The notes: generated by a model from the letters alone, not told the origin. Shown: positions 10,101 through 19,402, counted from the stretch's first letter. The stretch: DNA of 58,007 nt from an uncultured Shewanella sp. (GCF_947501225.1 NZ_CANMUW010000024.1:1-58007), one strand, 5' to 3'. A program made the numbers and translations.

Positions 10101-10233
10101 GGTGATTGTTTCGGGTCTGGCAATCGGTACCCTGTTTACCCTGTTCGTTCTACCGGTTATCTACACCTATCTGGCAGAGAAACATGAACCGCTTCCGGTA
10201 TTCGATGAAGAGGGACATATTGCGGCGAGCTAA
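7150..10233 (+). CDS. RND (HAE1-type) multidrug efflux permease
   Basis: Proton-driven inner-membrane pump of 1027 residues, normal for the HAE1 family. The N-terminus MRFTDIFIRRPVLA is the usual first membrane helix of AcrB/MexF/VmeI proteins. The proton-relay aspartates are in GLVVDDAIVVVENVDRH (membrane helix 4), and the helix-10 lysine is in GLITKHGILM. Two large periplasmic loops are present. It starts 12 bases after the adaptor stop and ends just before a strong terminator. Substrates cannot be predicted; within the family it looks nearer to MexF/VmeI-like pumps than to heavy-metal CusA types. Confidence 0.92.
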   Translation: MRFTDIFIRRPVLAASISFLLLLLGFYSLSSMQVREYPEMTNTVVTVSTSYYGADANLIQGFITQPLEQALAQADNVDFMTSESFLGSSKITVYMKLNTDPNGALADILAKVNSVRSQLPKEAEDSTVDMSTGSQTSVLYISFYSDEINSSQITDYLERVVKPQLFTIDGVAKVNLYGGIKYAMRIWLDPARMGAFGLSSSEVMQVLQANNYQSAVGQANGVFTLFNGTADTQVATVDELKQLVIGSKEGLVVRLGDIADVSLEKSHDVYRALADGQEAVVVALDVTPTANPLVVAADARALMPDIERNLPVSMKTRILYDSSLAIDESIQEVIKTIGEAALIVIVVITLFLGSLRAVVIPIVTIPLSLIGVAIIMQMFGFTLNLMTLLAMVLAIGLVVDDAIVVVENVDRHIKLGESPFRAAIIGTREIAVPVISMTITLAAVYAPIALMGGITGSLFKEFALTLAGAVFISGIVALTLSPMMCSKILKPHSTPNRFELTVENFLEGMTKRYQGMLNAVMERRPVVIGFALIVFASLPVMFSFIPSELAPNEDKSVVMMMGTAPSTANLDYIQSNMALVTDMIKSHPESAASLAFVGIPNSNQAFGIAPLVPWSERDKSQKEMQKMLGEEVKHVPGMAVTTFQMPELPGSSGGLPIQFVITTSNSFESLFQIGSSVLEKVQQSPLFVYSEINLKFDSGTMKIHIKRDLAGTYGITMQDIGATLTTMMSDGYVNRINLDGRSYEVIPQVERQYRANPEALDGFYVKAADGKSIPLSSLVDIEMIAEPRSLPHFNQMNALTVGGVATPGVAIGDAIDFLKTIGDNDLPKGYSYDFLGEARQYVTEGSALFATFGLALAIIFLVLASQFESAKDPLVILVSVPLAISGALIALGWTHIFGLSSMNIYTQVGLITLVGLITKHGILMCEVAKEEQLHNGLSKMEAIKLAATIRLRPILMTTAAMIAGLIPLLFAVGAGAIARFNIGLVIVSGLAIGTLFTLFVLPVIYTYLAEKHEPLPVFDEEGHIAAS

Positions 10234-10260
10234 TGGCAACTCGCTCATAGCTTAAACATA

Positions 10261-10294
10261 AGGCCCGAATAATCTTATATGTTCGGGCCTTTTT
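10261..10294 (+). terminator. Rho-independent terminator of the efflux operon
   Basis: AGGCCCGAA (10261-10269) pairs with TTCGGGCCT (10282-10290), followed by TTTTT. Confidence 0.9.
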
Positions 10295-10384
10295 ATTTAC
10301 ACAGCTTTTATTTTCCAATAATCCCTGGCTCAGGTACAATCTTAACCAATAATCAAAGGCGATAGCCCACAGCGGAAATAGACC

Positions 10385-10645
10385 ATGATCAATCCAAAGA
10401 AAATCGAAGAGGTTGCCAAGCAACTGAGCGAAAACCTGCCCAGCGGACTGAAACAATTCGCTGGTGAGTTTGAAGAGAAGAGCAAGCAGGTCCTGCAGAG
10501 CCAGTTGATGAAACTGGATGTCGTATCTCATGAGGAGTTCGAAGTTCAGCAACATGTGCTACTAAAGACACGTGAGAAGCTCGAAGCCCTACAGGCCCAG
10601 GTTAATGCGCTGGAGAAGAGACTCAACGAGAGTGAAAGTGAATAA
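10385..10645 (+). CDS. ubiK: Ubiquinone biosynthesis accessory factor UbiK
   Basis: BMFP/YqiC-family protein of 86 residues. The N-terminal amphipathic helix (INPKKIEEVAKQLSENLPSG) and the C-terminal coiled coil (about 45-85, LEALQAQVNALEKRL) are the family hallmarks. UbiK trimers bind UbiJ and support the Ubi complex in aerobic ubiquinone synthesis. It is a single-gene unit with its own terminator. Confidence 0.88.
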   Translation: MINPKKIEEVAKQLSENLPSGLKQFAGEFEEKSKQVLQSQLMKLDVVSHEEFEVQQHVLLKTREKLEALQAQVNALEKRLNESESE

Positions 10646-10670
10646 CTCTCTATTACGCCAGTCGACAATA

Positions 10671-10697
10671 AAAAAGAGCGCTAAGGCGCTCTTTTTT
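10671..10697 (+). terminator. Rho-independent terminator of ubiK
   Basis: AGAGCGC (10675-10681), loop TAAG, GCGCTCT (10686-10692), then a T-run. An A-run on the other side could make it work in both directions. Confidence 0.9.
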
Positions 10698-11062
10698 ATT
10701 GTCTTGTGCCCCTTATTTAGCTTCTGCACTATTAGCCGCATAAAGTAATAGCTCCCCCCGCCAACACAGCAAGATCTTTCACGATAACTTGCCCTTTTCT
10801 CGCCACAATTGATCACAGGCTTGCCCCATAGAGCCGGTAAATTTTGCTTCAATACTCTCATCACTCGCCACAAAAACCGGTACTGTGAAATATGATGTGC
10901 ATAGTTTTACACCTGTGCTAACTCAATGTTAATGCCTTGTCCTCAATGGAGCTAAATAGTCGGTTTATCTGGCTATCCGCTTGGCAATGCTCCTGTTGCG
11001 CGTTAGCCTACAAACCTCTTTGTCAAAGAGCCCTTAACCATAATAGTTGTGAGGCCATTTTT

Positions 11063-11878
11063 TTGAAGCTGTTATCTTTACTGAAATCTCGCTCTCCGCT
11101 TCCCCCTATGGTAATTGGCTGGGCAATTTTAACCATCATACCGGCCCTCTTGCTGATATCGGGAACAAAACTGTTTCCGTTATTATCACTGAATTCTCTC
11201 TCGGCAGAGGCGCTATTCTGGTTAACGTCATCGGGAACGGCTCCCTATGGCGTCGCAACGGTACTCCTCATCCTGCTGCTCAGTTACCATCGCCTCAGCA
11301 GAGCCCAGTTTATCAGCCTGTTTCTCACCATCTCTTTGGGGATGTTTACCACACTGGGGCTTAACCACTATCTGAAACCTTTCTTTAGTGAGGCTCGTCC
11401 CAATGCGGTTTGGTTAGAGCAGCAATACCTGCTCAACACCACAAACTTCTACGATCATACCAAGAGTGAGCGTAAGGCACAGATGTCGGCGACACTGGAA
11501 CGGCTCGAGCACGCCGAAACAGAGTTGGTGCTCTCACCGAGGATCAAGCAACATTGGAAGAGTGAGGTAGGTTTCGCCTTCCCCTCAGGGCACACACTCT
11601 TTGCCATCACTCTCACCATGATAACGAGTTACTACCTGTTATTAGCCGGAAACTCGGTACTGCCGACCATCTTGTTAATCTGGAGTATCACCATGGGATT
11701 CAGCCGCATGCTGCTGGGTATGCATTGGGCTCAGGATGTGTTGGCATCGACGCTGCTTGGTGGAACCATCGGACTTTTCAGCCTGTTTCTCACCCATAAA
11801 ACCTTTCCCTTTGGCCACAGGGGATATATATATTTGAGTGGCAAGCTCAGAGGGAGACGGGGTGCCCTCAAATATTGA
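11063..11878 (+). CDS. pgpB: Phosphatidylglycerophosphatase B-like PAP2 phosphatase
   Basis: Multi-pass membrane phosphatase of the PAP2 superfamily, acting on phosphatidylglycerophosphate and probably undecaprenyl pyrophosphate at the periplasmic face. All three active-site motifs are visible: KPFFSEARP, PSGHTLF, and SRMLLGMHWAQD (SRxxxxxHxxxD). The stretch after RP (NAVWLEQQYLL) and the HWKSEVGFAFPSGH region match E. coli PgpB. The frame is open from TTG 10937, but its first 42 residues are cysteine-rich and unlike the family. TTG 11063 has TGAGG eight bases upstream and gives the usual length, so I prefer it. Confidence 0.85.
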   Translation: MKLLSLLKSRSPLPPMVIGWAILTIIPALLLISGTKLFPLLSLNSLSAEALFWLTSSGTAPYGVATVLLILLLSYHRLSRAQFISLFLTISLGMFTTLGLNHYLKPFFSEARPNAVWLEQQYLLNTTNFYDHTKSERKAQMSATLERLEHAETELVLSPRIKQHWKSEVGFAFPSGHTLFAITLTMITSYYLLLAGNSVLPTILLIWSITMGFSRMLLGMHWAQDVLASTLLGGTIGLFSLFLTHKTFPFGHRGYIYLSGKLRGRRGALKY

Positions 11879-11974
11879 AAGCAGCCTGAGCAGCGAAATT
11901 GATGCTAATGGGAGCAGATAAGGCTATGCTACTCTCCTCAACGTTAACCTCGAACCTATACGAGACCCGATGCC

Positions 11975-12454
11975 ATGGCAGAGTTACAACTCGACCAGAC
12001 AGATTTTGCAATTCTTAAGCTGCTTCAGAGTCATGGAAAGCTATCTAATCAAGAGCTTGCTGAAAGAGTAGGCTTATCTCCCTCTCCCTGCTCCAGACGG
12101 GTCAAGGCTCTGGAGGAGTCCGGATTCATTGCCGGTTATGCTACACTCCTCTCCGCAAAGCATTTCAATCTGTCATTGAAGGCCTATGTTCAGGTGAGGT
12201 TGGAGAAACACTCACACGAGATCCTTGAATCATTTGAAGCACGGGTGTGCAGTTATGATGAGGTACTGGAGTGCTGTCTGCTTACCGGGAGTGACGCAGA
12301 CTATCAGCTTAAGGTACTTGTCGAAGATATGGGACAATTTAAGGTGTTCTTACTCGATAAGCTCACCACCGATCCGCACATTGCCGGTGTGCACTCAAGC
12401 TTTGTGCTCAAACAGGTGAAGAACCAAACAAGCATACCTCTCCCCCAGCCTTAA
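11975..12454 (+). CDS. Lrp/AsnC-family transcriptional regulator
   Basis: 159 residues with an N-terminal helix-turn-helix (LSNQELAERVGLSPSPCSRRVKAL cut here to its core: ELAERVGLSPSPCSRRV) and a C-terminal RAM ligand-binding domain ending in VHSSFVLKQVK. Proteins of this size and type sense amino acids. The next gene, an NSS amino-acid-type transporter on the same strand, is a plausible target but this is inference. It is a specific local regulator type, not global Lrp. Confidence 0.87.
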   Translation: MAELQLDQTDFAILKLLQSHGKLSNQELAERVGLSPSPCSRRVKALEESGFIAGYATLLSAKHFNLSLKAYVQVRLEKHSHEILESFEARVCSYDEVLECCLLTGSDADYQLKVLVEDMGQFKVFLLDKLTTDPHIAGVHSSFVLKQVKNQTSIPLPQP

Positions 12455-12777
12455 TCCCATGCTATGTCACCTCCCATATAGAGGTGGCATAGTTCAGAAT
12501 ATAAACAAGTCTCCAGTCCCATCGCGCTTTTCAGTGAAATGAGGCCCAAAAAAGTAAATTAATTCGAACGCGACTTTATTGCGGCAACAACAAACTCACC
12601 AACAACTCACGCAAACTTATTTCACCAAAAACACCAACACAGCAATTTAAAGTTAAAAAAATGGCAAATCTTGAAACCCAAATCTAAAAAATAACATTTT
12701 AGCGACATTAAACACCATTGACCTGTATAGATAAGTCTCTATCATGCGCCCTCTTGAAAACAGAGAGAGAGGCAGGC
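12455..12777 (+). other. Gene-free AT-rich stretch with one stem-loop
   Basis: Between the lrp-type gene and the transporter. At 12464-12490 ATGTCACCTC pairs with GAGGTGGCAT (one G-U in RNA) around a 7-nt loop; no T-run follows. The remainder is AT-rich and probably holds the transporter promoter; I see no convincing -35/-10 pair or riboswitch. Confidence 0.4.
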
Positions 12778-14136
12778 ATGGCCAGCACAAATTCAAATCA
12801 CTTTAGCTCAAAATTGGGCTTTATCATGGCGGCGGCAGGCTCAGCCGTTGGCGTCGGCAACATCTGGGGGTTCCCGACTCAAGCCGCAACTCATGGTGGT
12901 GGTGCCTTTCTGCTTGTGTATCTGGTGCTAATTTTGATTTTAGGGTACCCGATGCTCGTCGCCGAGCTGATGATTGGACGCCACGGACAGACAAACCCCG
13001 CCGATGCGATGGCAAAGCTTGGCGGCAACACACTTAGCAGGAGTATAGGTAAAGTTATCGGCTTTACCTCAATTATCACCGCGACCTTGATCTGCACCTT
13101 CTACACCATATTGTCGGGTTGGTTTGTCAGCTTCGCTCTGGCTCCCATCGCGGAAATATCCGGATTCTCAGAGGCATCTGATTGGTTGATGGATTTCTCT
13201 GTGTCACGAAACCTGCTCTTCACGACCCTCTTCATCTTGATGGTTATCTGCGTAATACGTCAGGGCGTACAGCAAGGGATCGAACGCTGGTCAAAACGTC
13301 TGATGCCACTGCTGCTGATTATCCTGATATTGGGCGTGGGCTACATCCTGACCCTGCCCGGTGCGATGACCGGACTTAAGGTACTATTGGTACCTGATTT
13401 CTCCCGGGTTTGGGACCCCGATGTTCTCGTCGGCGCCCTGGGGCAAACCTTCTTCTCCCTGAGCGTAGGTGCTGGTGCCATGATGGTTTATGGCGCTTAC
13501 TTAAACAGGGATGATCATCTGGGTAAGCTAACGGCCTACGTAACCCTTACCGATACCTGTGTCGCCTTTCTTGCGGCACTGATGATTATCCCGGCCATGT
13601 ATGTGGCTCAACATAATGGGGTACAGATCTTCGCTGAAGATGGCAGCTTGTTAAACTCAGACACCTTAGTATTCACTGTGCTGCCCGCACTGTTTGACAC
13701 ATTAGGGGGCAACTTACAATATCTGTTGGCCTTTATCTTCTTCGTGCTGATGACCATAGCAGGCCTTACATCTGCCATCTCTATCGTCGAAGTCCCCACC
13801 AGTTATCTGGCGGAGAAAAAAGAGATGAGCCGTAACAAGGCCACCTATCTGGTTGGCGCGCTGATCCTTGTCCTCTCCCTTACCGTGGTAATGAACTTCG
13901 GGCAACTGTTTGGCTTTATGATCACCTTAACCACAGAGCGTGCTCAACCTCTTATCGCCTTAGGGATCGCCATCTATCTGGGCTGGGTATGGCAAAGAAA
14001 CGGCTTGCTGAAAGAGATCCAGGCTCAGGATGGCGCCGATAACCAAAGCATGTTCTGGCGTATCTGGCCCGTTTATGTGAAGTTTATCTGCCCGCTGCTT
14101 ATTACACTCATCATAGTGCAACTGTTTAATAAGTAG
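12778..14136 (+). CDS. Sodium-dependent transporter, NSS family
   Basis: Neurotransmitter:sodium symporter family protein (SNF/LeuT fold), about 452 residues and 11-12 membrane helices. The helix-1 signature is GFIMAAAGSAVGVGNIWGFP, the sodium/substrate site. Bacterial members such as TnaT, MhsT and LeuT carry amino acids with sodium. The frame opens at TTG 12718, but ATG 12778 is directly preceded by a purine-rich GAGAGAGGCAGGC and fits the family start, so I use it. The Lrp-type regulator upstream suggests an amino acid substrate; which one is unknown. Confidence 0.9.
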   Translation: MASTNSNHFSSKLGFIMAAAGSAVGVGNIWGFPTQAATHGGGAFLLVYLVLILILGYPMLVAELMIGRHGQTNPADAMAKLGGNTLSRSIGKVIGFTSIITATLICTFYTILSGWFVSFALAPIAEISGFSEASDWLMDFSVSRNLLFTTLFILMVICVIRQGVQQGIERWSKRLMPLLLIILILGVGYILTLPGAMTGLKVLLVPDFSRVWDPDVLVGALGQTFFSLSVGAGAMMVYGAYLNRDDHLGKLTAYVTLTDTCVAFLAALMIIPAMYVAQHNGVQIFAEDGSLLNSDTLVFTVLPALFDTLGGNLQYLLAFIFFVLMTIAGLTSAISIVEVPTSYLAEKKEMSRNKATYLVGALILVLSLTVVMNFGQLFGFMITLTTERAQPLIALGIAIYLGWVWQRNGLLKEIQAQDGADNQSMFWRIWPVYVKFICPLLITLIIVQLFNK

Positions 14137-14354
14137 CATCCCGGCACTTGTACTCCGCTAGGCAAACACTCCTCCCCCGGCCGAGGGAGGAGCAGGCAAA
14201 AGGGGGAATTTCGGCAAGCAGATGATATCTGTCGGTGGAGATGTGAGAGAGATCAATCTCAGCTGTGACACATTGTCGCACAACTTGCCTTTACCTTTGT
14301 TAACACGCTGAACATCTGCGAAAAAGACGCAACTAAAAATAATAGAGCGTCGTC

Positions 14355-16358
14355 ATGAAACATAAAAAAACAGCACTGGCCTCAGTGATAGCCGCCACCG
14401 TGAGCATTCCGGCTCTGGTTTTCCCCCACACATCTCTGGCTTCAGATGAGCCGAGAAACTGTGAAAATACCCGATGTGATGACTATATCGTCATCACCGG
14501 AGACCTGATGCGCGAGCCGACAAAAGTCGTCACCGATCCCAAGAAACCCCGACTTCCGCTCCCCTCCTACGATGGGGCAGGATTTCTGAAAACGATTCCA
14601 GGGTTCAGTATCAGTCGAAAGGGGGGCGCCGGTGGTGATCCGTCACTAAGGGGCATGGGGGGCTCACGCATCAGCATAGTCGATGATGGTCAACATGTGT
14701 ATGGCACCTGTGGCGGACGCATGGATCCACCGACAGCCTATATTTACCCGGAGGCCTATGACAGCATCACAGTGATCAAGGGGCCGCAAACCGTGAAATA
14801 TGGTCCGGTAGGATCTGCGGGGACGGTGCTGTTTGAAAAAGACAGACACAGCTTTATCGAACCGGGCGCCGAAGGACGGGCCAGTATCACTGGTGGCAGT
14901 TTCGAACGCCAGGATTATATCGTCGAGCTTAAAGCCGGTGATGAAAACCACTATCTCGATCTCGATGTCAATCAATCCAGCAGCGATCACTACCGGGATG
15001 GTGACGGAAACACGGTGCAATCGAGCTATGATCGCAACAACTACAATATCGCACTCGGCTGGACCCCGACGGACACCAGTGTATTTGAACTCGCTTATGG
15101 TAAGTCTGATGGCGAAGCCGAATACGCCGACAGAGCCAACAAAGCCCGGGTGATCAACAATGAAAATATCACCCTGTTGACTCAATTCGAGCTCGACTCA
15201 GATCTCATCAGCGAAATAGAGTTTCAGGCCTACAGCAACAAGAATGACCATATCATGGATCAGTTCGATCAGGGGGTGAACTCAGGCGTCAATGTTCGCC
15301 GAAAAACCTCAGGCGGACACCTATGGATAGAACTCACGCCGGGTGAGAATTTAACAGCGACCTTAGGTATCGACTACATGCAAAGTACCCATGAGGGGCG
15401 CGGCATAAACCCTGAGCTTGATAACGGTCTCGACGACCTGCTATCGAAACCATTCAAAGATAATATGCGCTATGAAAATATGGGGTTATTTATCGAATCA
15501 GACTACGCCATAGGAGGGGGACACCTGCTATCCGGCTTACGTTTCGACAACTGGGATACAGAGCTGTTTGTCGCACAGACAGGTAAGCGTAATGACAAGT
15601 TATTCAGCGGTTTCATTCGCTATGAATACCTCAGTGGTAATAACCAATACTACTTAGGCACTGGCCACGCACAACGGATTCCCGACTACTGGGAGATCAT
15701 GAAGGCCAGTCCTGACAACGGCTCAGCCAAGGCATTCGAGCTCGAGCCCGAAAAGACAACCCAACTGGACATTGGCTGGATATACCAGGGTGATATCGAA
15801 CTATCCAGTTCACTCTATTACGGCAAGGTCGATGACTACATCCTGGTAGACTCAAACACTCCTATGACCAGCGCCTATAATATCGATGCGACCATATGGG
15901 GCGGTGAGGTTGGCGTAACCTACCCCTTTACAGAGCAGTGGTCGGCGCAAACGACACTCAGTTATAGCCATGGTGATAATGACACCCAGGATACTCCCCT
16001 CGGGCAGATATCTCCGCTGGAGGGACGCATATCGGTCAACTATGAGGGAGAGGAGTGGACCGCAGGGCTATTCTGGCGCCTGGTTGCGGCGCAGGATCGT
16101 GTCTCTATCGGCCAGGGCAATATCTCGGGCCAGGACCTGGCCGAGAGCAGTGGCTTTGGTACGCTGGCCATCAATGGAACCTGGAAACATGCCGATACCA
16201 TATTGGTGAGTTTCGGTATCGAAAACCTGTTTGATATCACCTATGCAGAGCATGTGAGTCGTTCAGGTGCCGGTAACGATATCCCGGGTAGCGAGCCCAT
16301 GTTCCAGGTCAACGAACCCGGTCGAACCGCCTGGGTAAAACTGGATTACTCCTTCTAG
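14355..16358 (+). CDS. TonB-dependent copper receptor (OprC/NosA type)
   Basis: Outer-membrane TonB-dependent receptor of 667 residues: signal peptide (about 1-29), plug domain (about 65-170, containing GGDPSLRGMGGSRISIVDDG) and a 22-strand barrel ending in the terminal aromatic LDYSF. The plug segment GTCGGRMDPPTAYIYPE is characteristic of the copper-receptor subfamily (OprC of Pseudomonas, NosA of Pseudomonas stutzeri), where a Cys/Met motif binds copper. It stands alone, without a visible regulator. The copper assignment is by family resemblance. Confidence 0.85.
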   Translation: MKHKKTALASVIAATVSIPALVFPHTSLASDEPRNCENTRCDDYIVITGDLMREPTKVVTDPKKPRLPLPSYDGAGFLKTIPGFSISRKGGAGGDPSLRGMGGSRISIVDDGQHVYGTCGGRMDPPTAYIYPEAYDSITVIKGPQTVKYGPVGSAGTVLFEKDRHSFIEPGAEGRASITGGSFERQDYIVELKAGDENHYLDLDVNQSSSDHYRDGDGNTVQSSYDRNNYNIALGWTPTDTSVFELAYGKSDGEAEYADRANKARVINNENITLLTQFELDSDLISEIEFQAYSNKNDHIMDQFDQGVNSGVNVRRKTSGGHLWIELTPGENLTATLGIDYMQSTHEGRGINPELDNGLDDLLSKPFKDNMRYENMGLFIESDYAIGGGHLLSGLRFDNWDTELFVAQTGKRNDKLFSGFIRYEYLSGNNQYYLGTGHAQRIPDYWEIMKASPDNGSAKAFELEPEKTTQLDIGWIYQGDIELSSSLYYGKVDDYILVDSNTPMTSAYNIDATIWGGEVGVTYPFTEQWSAQTTLSYSHGDNDTQDTPLGQISPLEGRISVNYEGEEWTAGLFWRLVAAQDRVSIGQGNISGQDLAESSGFGTLAINGTWKHADTILVSFGIENLFDITYAEHVSRSGAGNDIPGSEPMFQVNEPGRTAWVKLDYSF

Positions 16359-16393
16359 CCGGCCTAACAAGCTGTAAGCCCTGCTAATCAACT

Positions 16394-16423
16394 CCCGCTC
16401 CCGGGCTATCGTCAGGGAGCGGG
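16394..16423. other. GC-rich stem-loop between convergent genes
   Basis: CCCGCTCCC (16394-16402) pairs with GGGAGCGGG (16415-16423). No T-run on either side. It may pause or protect the 3' ends of the receptor and nuclease messages. Confidence 0.4.
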
Positions 16424-16429
16424 GTAAAT

Positions 16430-17878
16430 TCAAGGCGTTACCCATATCAGCTCGGGTAAACCGCTAAGATCGAGTTTATCGCCATAGGTGGCGATAGCGA
16501 GGGCATCGGGACAGATACTGCGGCTCAGGTTCAACTTATCGACCAGACCATTTTGCGCCTCCGGCTCACCATGTATCAAGACCAGTGGCGGCCTGTCTTT
16601 AAAGTGACTATACCAACGTATCAACTCGGCCTGATCCGCATGGGCAGAGAGTCCGCCAACCGTATGTATGGTCGCCTTCACATCTATGCTCTTGCCGTGA
16701 ATAGTGATCTCATCGACACCATCGACGATTGCCCGCCCCGGTGTACTGATGGCCTGATACCCACAGATGATCACATCACACTCAGGCCGCCAAAGGTTGT
16801 GCTCCAGATGACACCGGATACGTCCACCATTACACATACCACTGCCGGCAATGATGATGAGCCCCTTGTGTACTTCATTGAGTCTCATCGACTCATCGGT
16901 ACTGAGAATAAACTCCACATTGGATAGCAGCGGGTGCTGTCCCGGATGCATACGGGTGAAGCGTTTAAAATCATCATCCATCAAGGGATAGTTATTCAGA
17001 TAAACCCGGGTTGCCTCTATCGCCATGGGACTGTCGAGGCAGATCTCCCATCGCGACAGATCCCACTCCCTGGCATATAGGTGAAACAGGTATAACAACT
17101 CCTGAGCGCGTCCCACCGAGAACGCAGGCAGCAAAATATTGCCACGACTCTCACTGATAGCCTTTGAGAAGATCTGTTTAAGCTCTTCGATCGTATCTTC
17201 CCAGCTACGATGCACACGGTTACCGTAAGTGCTCTCCATCATCACCAGATCGGCACTGTCGATTAAACAGGGGTCGTTCAATAAGGGCATGCCCGCCCGA
17301 CCCAGGTCACCACTGAAGACCAGTTTTTTTTGCTCTGCCCCCTCGCCTAAGAAGAGCTCAACTATCGCCGAACCCAATATATGGCCGGCATCTGAGAGGC
17401 TTATGTCGACATGGGGAATGACCCGGGCCACCTCACCATAATCCAGTAACACAAACTGAGCCATGGCCCTATCGACATCCTCCTCAATGAAGAGTGGCTC
17501 GATAGGCTCCATCTCCTGCTTGGCCCGCTTCTTATTCAGCCTTTCAGCGTCACGGCGCTGAAGCATTGCCGCGTCTTTCAGCATGATGGCACATAACTCT
17601 GCGGTGGCCTTATGGGTGTAGATAGGGCCGGAGAACCCAGATTTAACCAGTAGCGGAAGACGACCGGAATGGTCGATATGTGCATGACTTAACACGACGG
17701 CATCGATTGTTTTGGGATCGAACAGAAATGGCTCGTGGTTACGTAACTGATCAGCCTTCCCCCCCTGAATAAGTCCACAGTCTAAAAGCAGTTGCCGGCC
17801 ATCAACCTCCAGCAGATGGCAAGAGCCGGTGACCTCTTGCGTCGCCCCTAAAAACTGCAGCGTCATTCTCATATCCAT
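16430..17878 (-). CDS. Beta-CASP metallo-beta-lactamase-fold ribonuclease-like protein
   Basis: 482 residues. An N-terminal MBL domain carries the zinc motif SHAHIDHSG (HAHIDH at 65-70) and the start LQFLGATQEVTGSC typical of YSH1/CPSF-type nucleases. A beta-CASP insertion follows, then the C-terminal RMMBL part (SAHADQAELIRWYSHF; LVLIHGEPEAQNGL). This family acts as RNA exo/endonucleases; no target is known for this branch. Near-N-terminal Met codons at 1, 3 and 5 leave the exact start open. Single gene, convergent with the copper receptor. Confidence 0.88.
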   Translation of the reverse strand: MDMRMTLQFLGATQEVTGSCHLLEVDGRQLLLDCGLIQGGKADQLRNHEPFLFDPKTIDAVVLSHAHIDHSGRLPLLVKSGFSGPIYTHKATAELCAIMLKDAAMLQRRDAERLNKKRAKQEMEPIEPLFIEEDVDRAMAQFVLLDYGEVARVIPHVDISLSDAGHILGSAIVELFLGEGAEQKKLVFSGDLGRAGMPLLNDPCLIDSADLVMMESTYGNRVHRSWEDTIEELKQIFSKAISESRGNILLPAFSVGRAQELLYLFHLYAREWDLSRWEICLDSPMAIEATRVYLNNYPLMDDDFKRFTRMHPGQHPLLSNVEFILSTDESMRLNEVHKGLIIIAGSGMCNGGRIRCHLEHNLWRPECDVIICGYQAISTPGRAIVDGVDEITIHGKSIDVKATIHTVGGLSAHADQAELIRWYSHFKDRPPLVLIHGEPEAQNGLVDKLNLSRSICPDALAIATYGDKLDLSGLPELIWVTP

Positions 17879-18004
17879 GGCCCGTTTTATTATCCGTTAT
17901 CAATTTAAGGATAGACTATGTTCCTACCGATAAAAGAAAAAGCAGCATTGAATTACTTCAATACTGCTTCTGTTTACCATCTGATATTCAAACAAAATCA
18001 GGAA

Positions 18005-19144
18005 TTAGTTCAATACATCTTCCAGCGCTTTCAGGCACAAGGCGACATTTTCGCGACGGGCACCGAATCCCATCAGACCGATACGCCATGCCTTACCGGC
18101 CAACGCACCTAAGCCAGCGCCGATCTCCAGGTTATAGCTCTCTAACAGTTGTGCACGCACGGCTCCATCATCGATCCCCTCGGGTATATAGACCGCATTG
18201 AGCTGAGGCAGGCGTGATGCTTCATCAACCACAAACTTAAGACCCAGCCCTTCCAGCCCCTGACGCAACACCCGGTGCATATCTGCATGGCGCTGCCAAG
18301 CCGCCTCTAAGCCTTCGTTAGCCAACAGGCGCAGTGACTCATGCAGGGCGTAGAGCGCATTTACAGGAGCCGTATGGTGATAGCTTCGTTTACCACCGGA
18401 TGCGCCGCCGCTCCAGTATCCCATCACCAGAGTCTGATCCAGGAACCAGCTCTGCACCGGCGTTTTACGGGCCTTTAGCTTCTCTACCGCTGCGGGAGAG
18501 AAGGAGACCGGTGACAGACCGGGCACGCAGGAGAGGCACTTCTGACTACCGGAATAGATGGCATCTATGCCCCACTCATCGACTCTCAGTTCGACGCCGC
18601 CCAGTGATGTCACCGCATCGACGATAGAAAGACAATCATGTTGTTTGGCCAGGCCGCACAGGGCCTTTGCATCGGATAGCGCACCGGTCGAGGTCTCCGC
18701 ATGAACAAAGGCTAAAAACTTGGCATCCGGATGCGCCTTCAGCGCCGCCTCCACATCCTCAGGGTTTACCGGCTCCCCCCACTCGTTGTCGACCACAACG
18801 GCAACGGCGCCGACACGCTCGACATTCTGACGCATCCGCTCACCGAATACACCATTACGGCAAACAATCACCTTCTCACCCGCTTCAACCAGATTGACGA
18901 AGCAAGTTTCCATACCGGCGGAGCCCGGCGCCGAGACGGCAAGGGTCATCTCATTGGTCGTCTGGAACGCATACTGGATCAGCTCCTTAAGCTCATCCAT
19001 CATGCCGACAAACAGGGGATCTAAGTGTCCTATAGTTGGACGGGACTGAGCGGCAAGCACCTCCGGGTAAACATCCGACGGACCCGGACCCATCAAGGTT
19101 CTACGTGGGGGATTAAACGCATCGATATAGGGTGCAACTAACAT
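18005..19144 (-). CDS. Alanine-glyoxylate/serine-pyruvate-type aminotransferase (class V)
   Basis: PLP-dependent enzyme of 379 residues. The start ..NPPRRTLMGPGPSDVYP is that of the AGT/SPT family; the PLP lysine lies in YSGSQKCLSCVPG. GSAGMET (phosphate-binding region), HAETSTG and SIVDAVTSLGG are also family landmarks. It transfers amino groups between small amino acids and glyoxylate or pyruvate. The frame starts at 19198, but ATG 19144 has GAGGAAAG before it and gives the family length. It lies just downstream of the ilv operon on the same strand, separated by a terminator. Confidence 0.87.
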   Translation of the reverse strand: MLVAPYIDAFNPPRRTLMGPGPSDVYPEVLAAQSRPTIGHLDPLFVGMMDELKELIQYAFQTTNEMTLAVSAPGSAGMETCFVNLVEAGEKVIVCRNGVFGERMRQNVERVGAVAVVVDNEWGEPVNPEDVEAALKAHPDAKFLAFVHAETSTGALSDAKALCGLAKQHDCLSIVDAVTSLGGVELRVDEWGIDAIYSGSQKCLSCVPGLSPVSFSPAAVEKLKARKTPVQSWFLDQTLVMGYWSGGASGGKRSYHHTAPVNALYALHESLRLLANEGLEAAWQRHADMHRVLRQGLEGLGLKFVVDEASRLPQLNAVYIPEGIDDGAVRAQLLESYNLEIGAGLGALAGKAWRIGLMGFGARRENVALCLKALEDVLN

Positions 19145-19378
19145 CTTCTTTCCTCGGTAAGGCCTTCTCTGAGAGATAAGGGGGTTAAGATTCAGCATCT
19201 GACTGATAGTGTCGACACTAACTCCCTACGTATTAATTAGTTATATGAATAAATATTGACATCTGTGTGCCTCATGGCATCTTATTTTTTTGCTTTTATG
19301 AGTACAACTGGACTTAAGGCTAACAGCCAGCTGTGCTCTCAATAAATTTAAACTAGTGTTTTAAAAATCACAATAACA

Positions 19379-19402
19379 TAAAAAAGGACGCACTAGCGTC
19401 CT
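19379..19402 (-). terminator. Rho-independent terminator of the ilvLGMEDA operon
   Basis: On the minus strand AGGACGC, loop TAGT, GCGTCCT followed by TTTTTTA. It lies 38 bases after the ilvA stop. Confidence 0.88.

Noticed and set aside
10389..10571. Antisense frames over ubiK
   Set aside because: UbiK is clearly conserved on the plus strand and has its own terminator.
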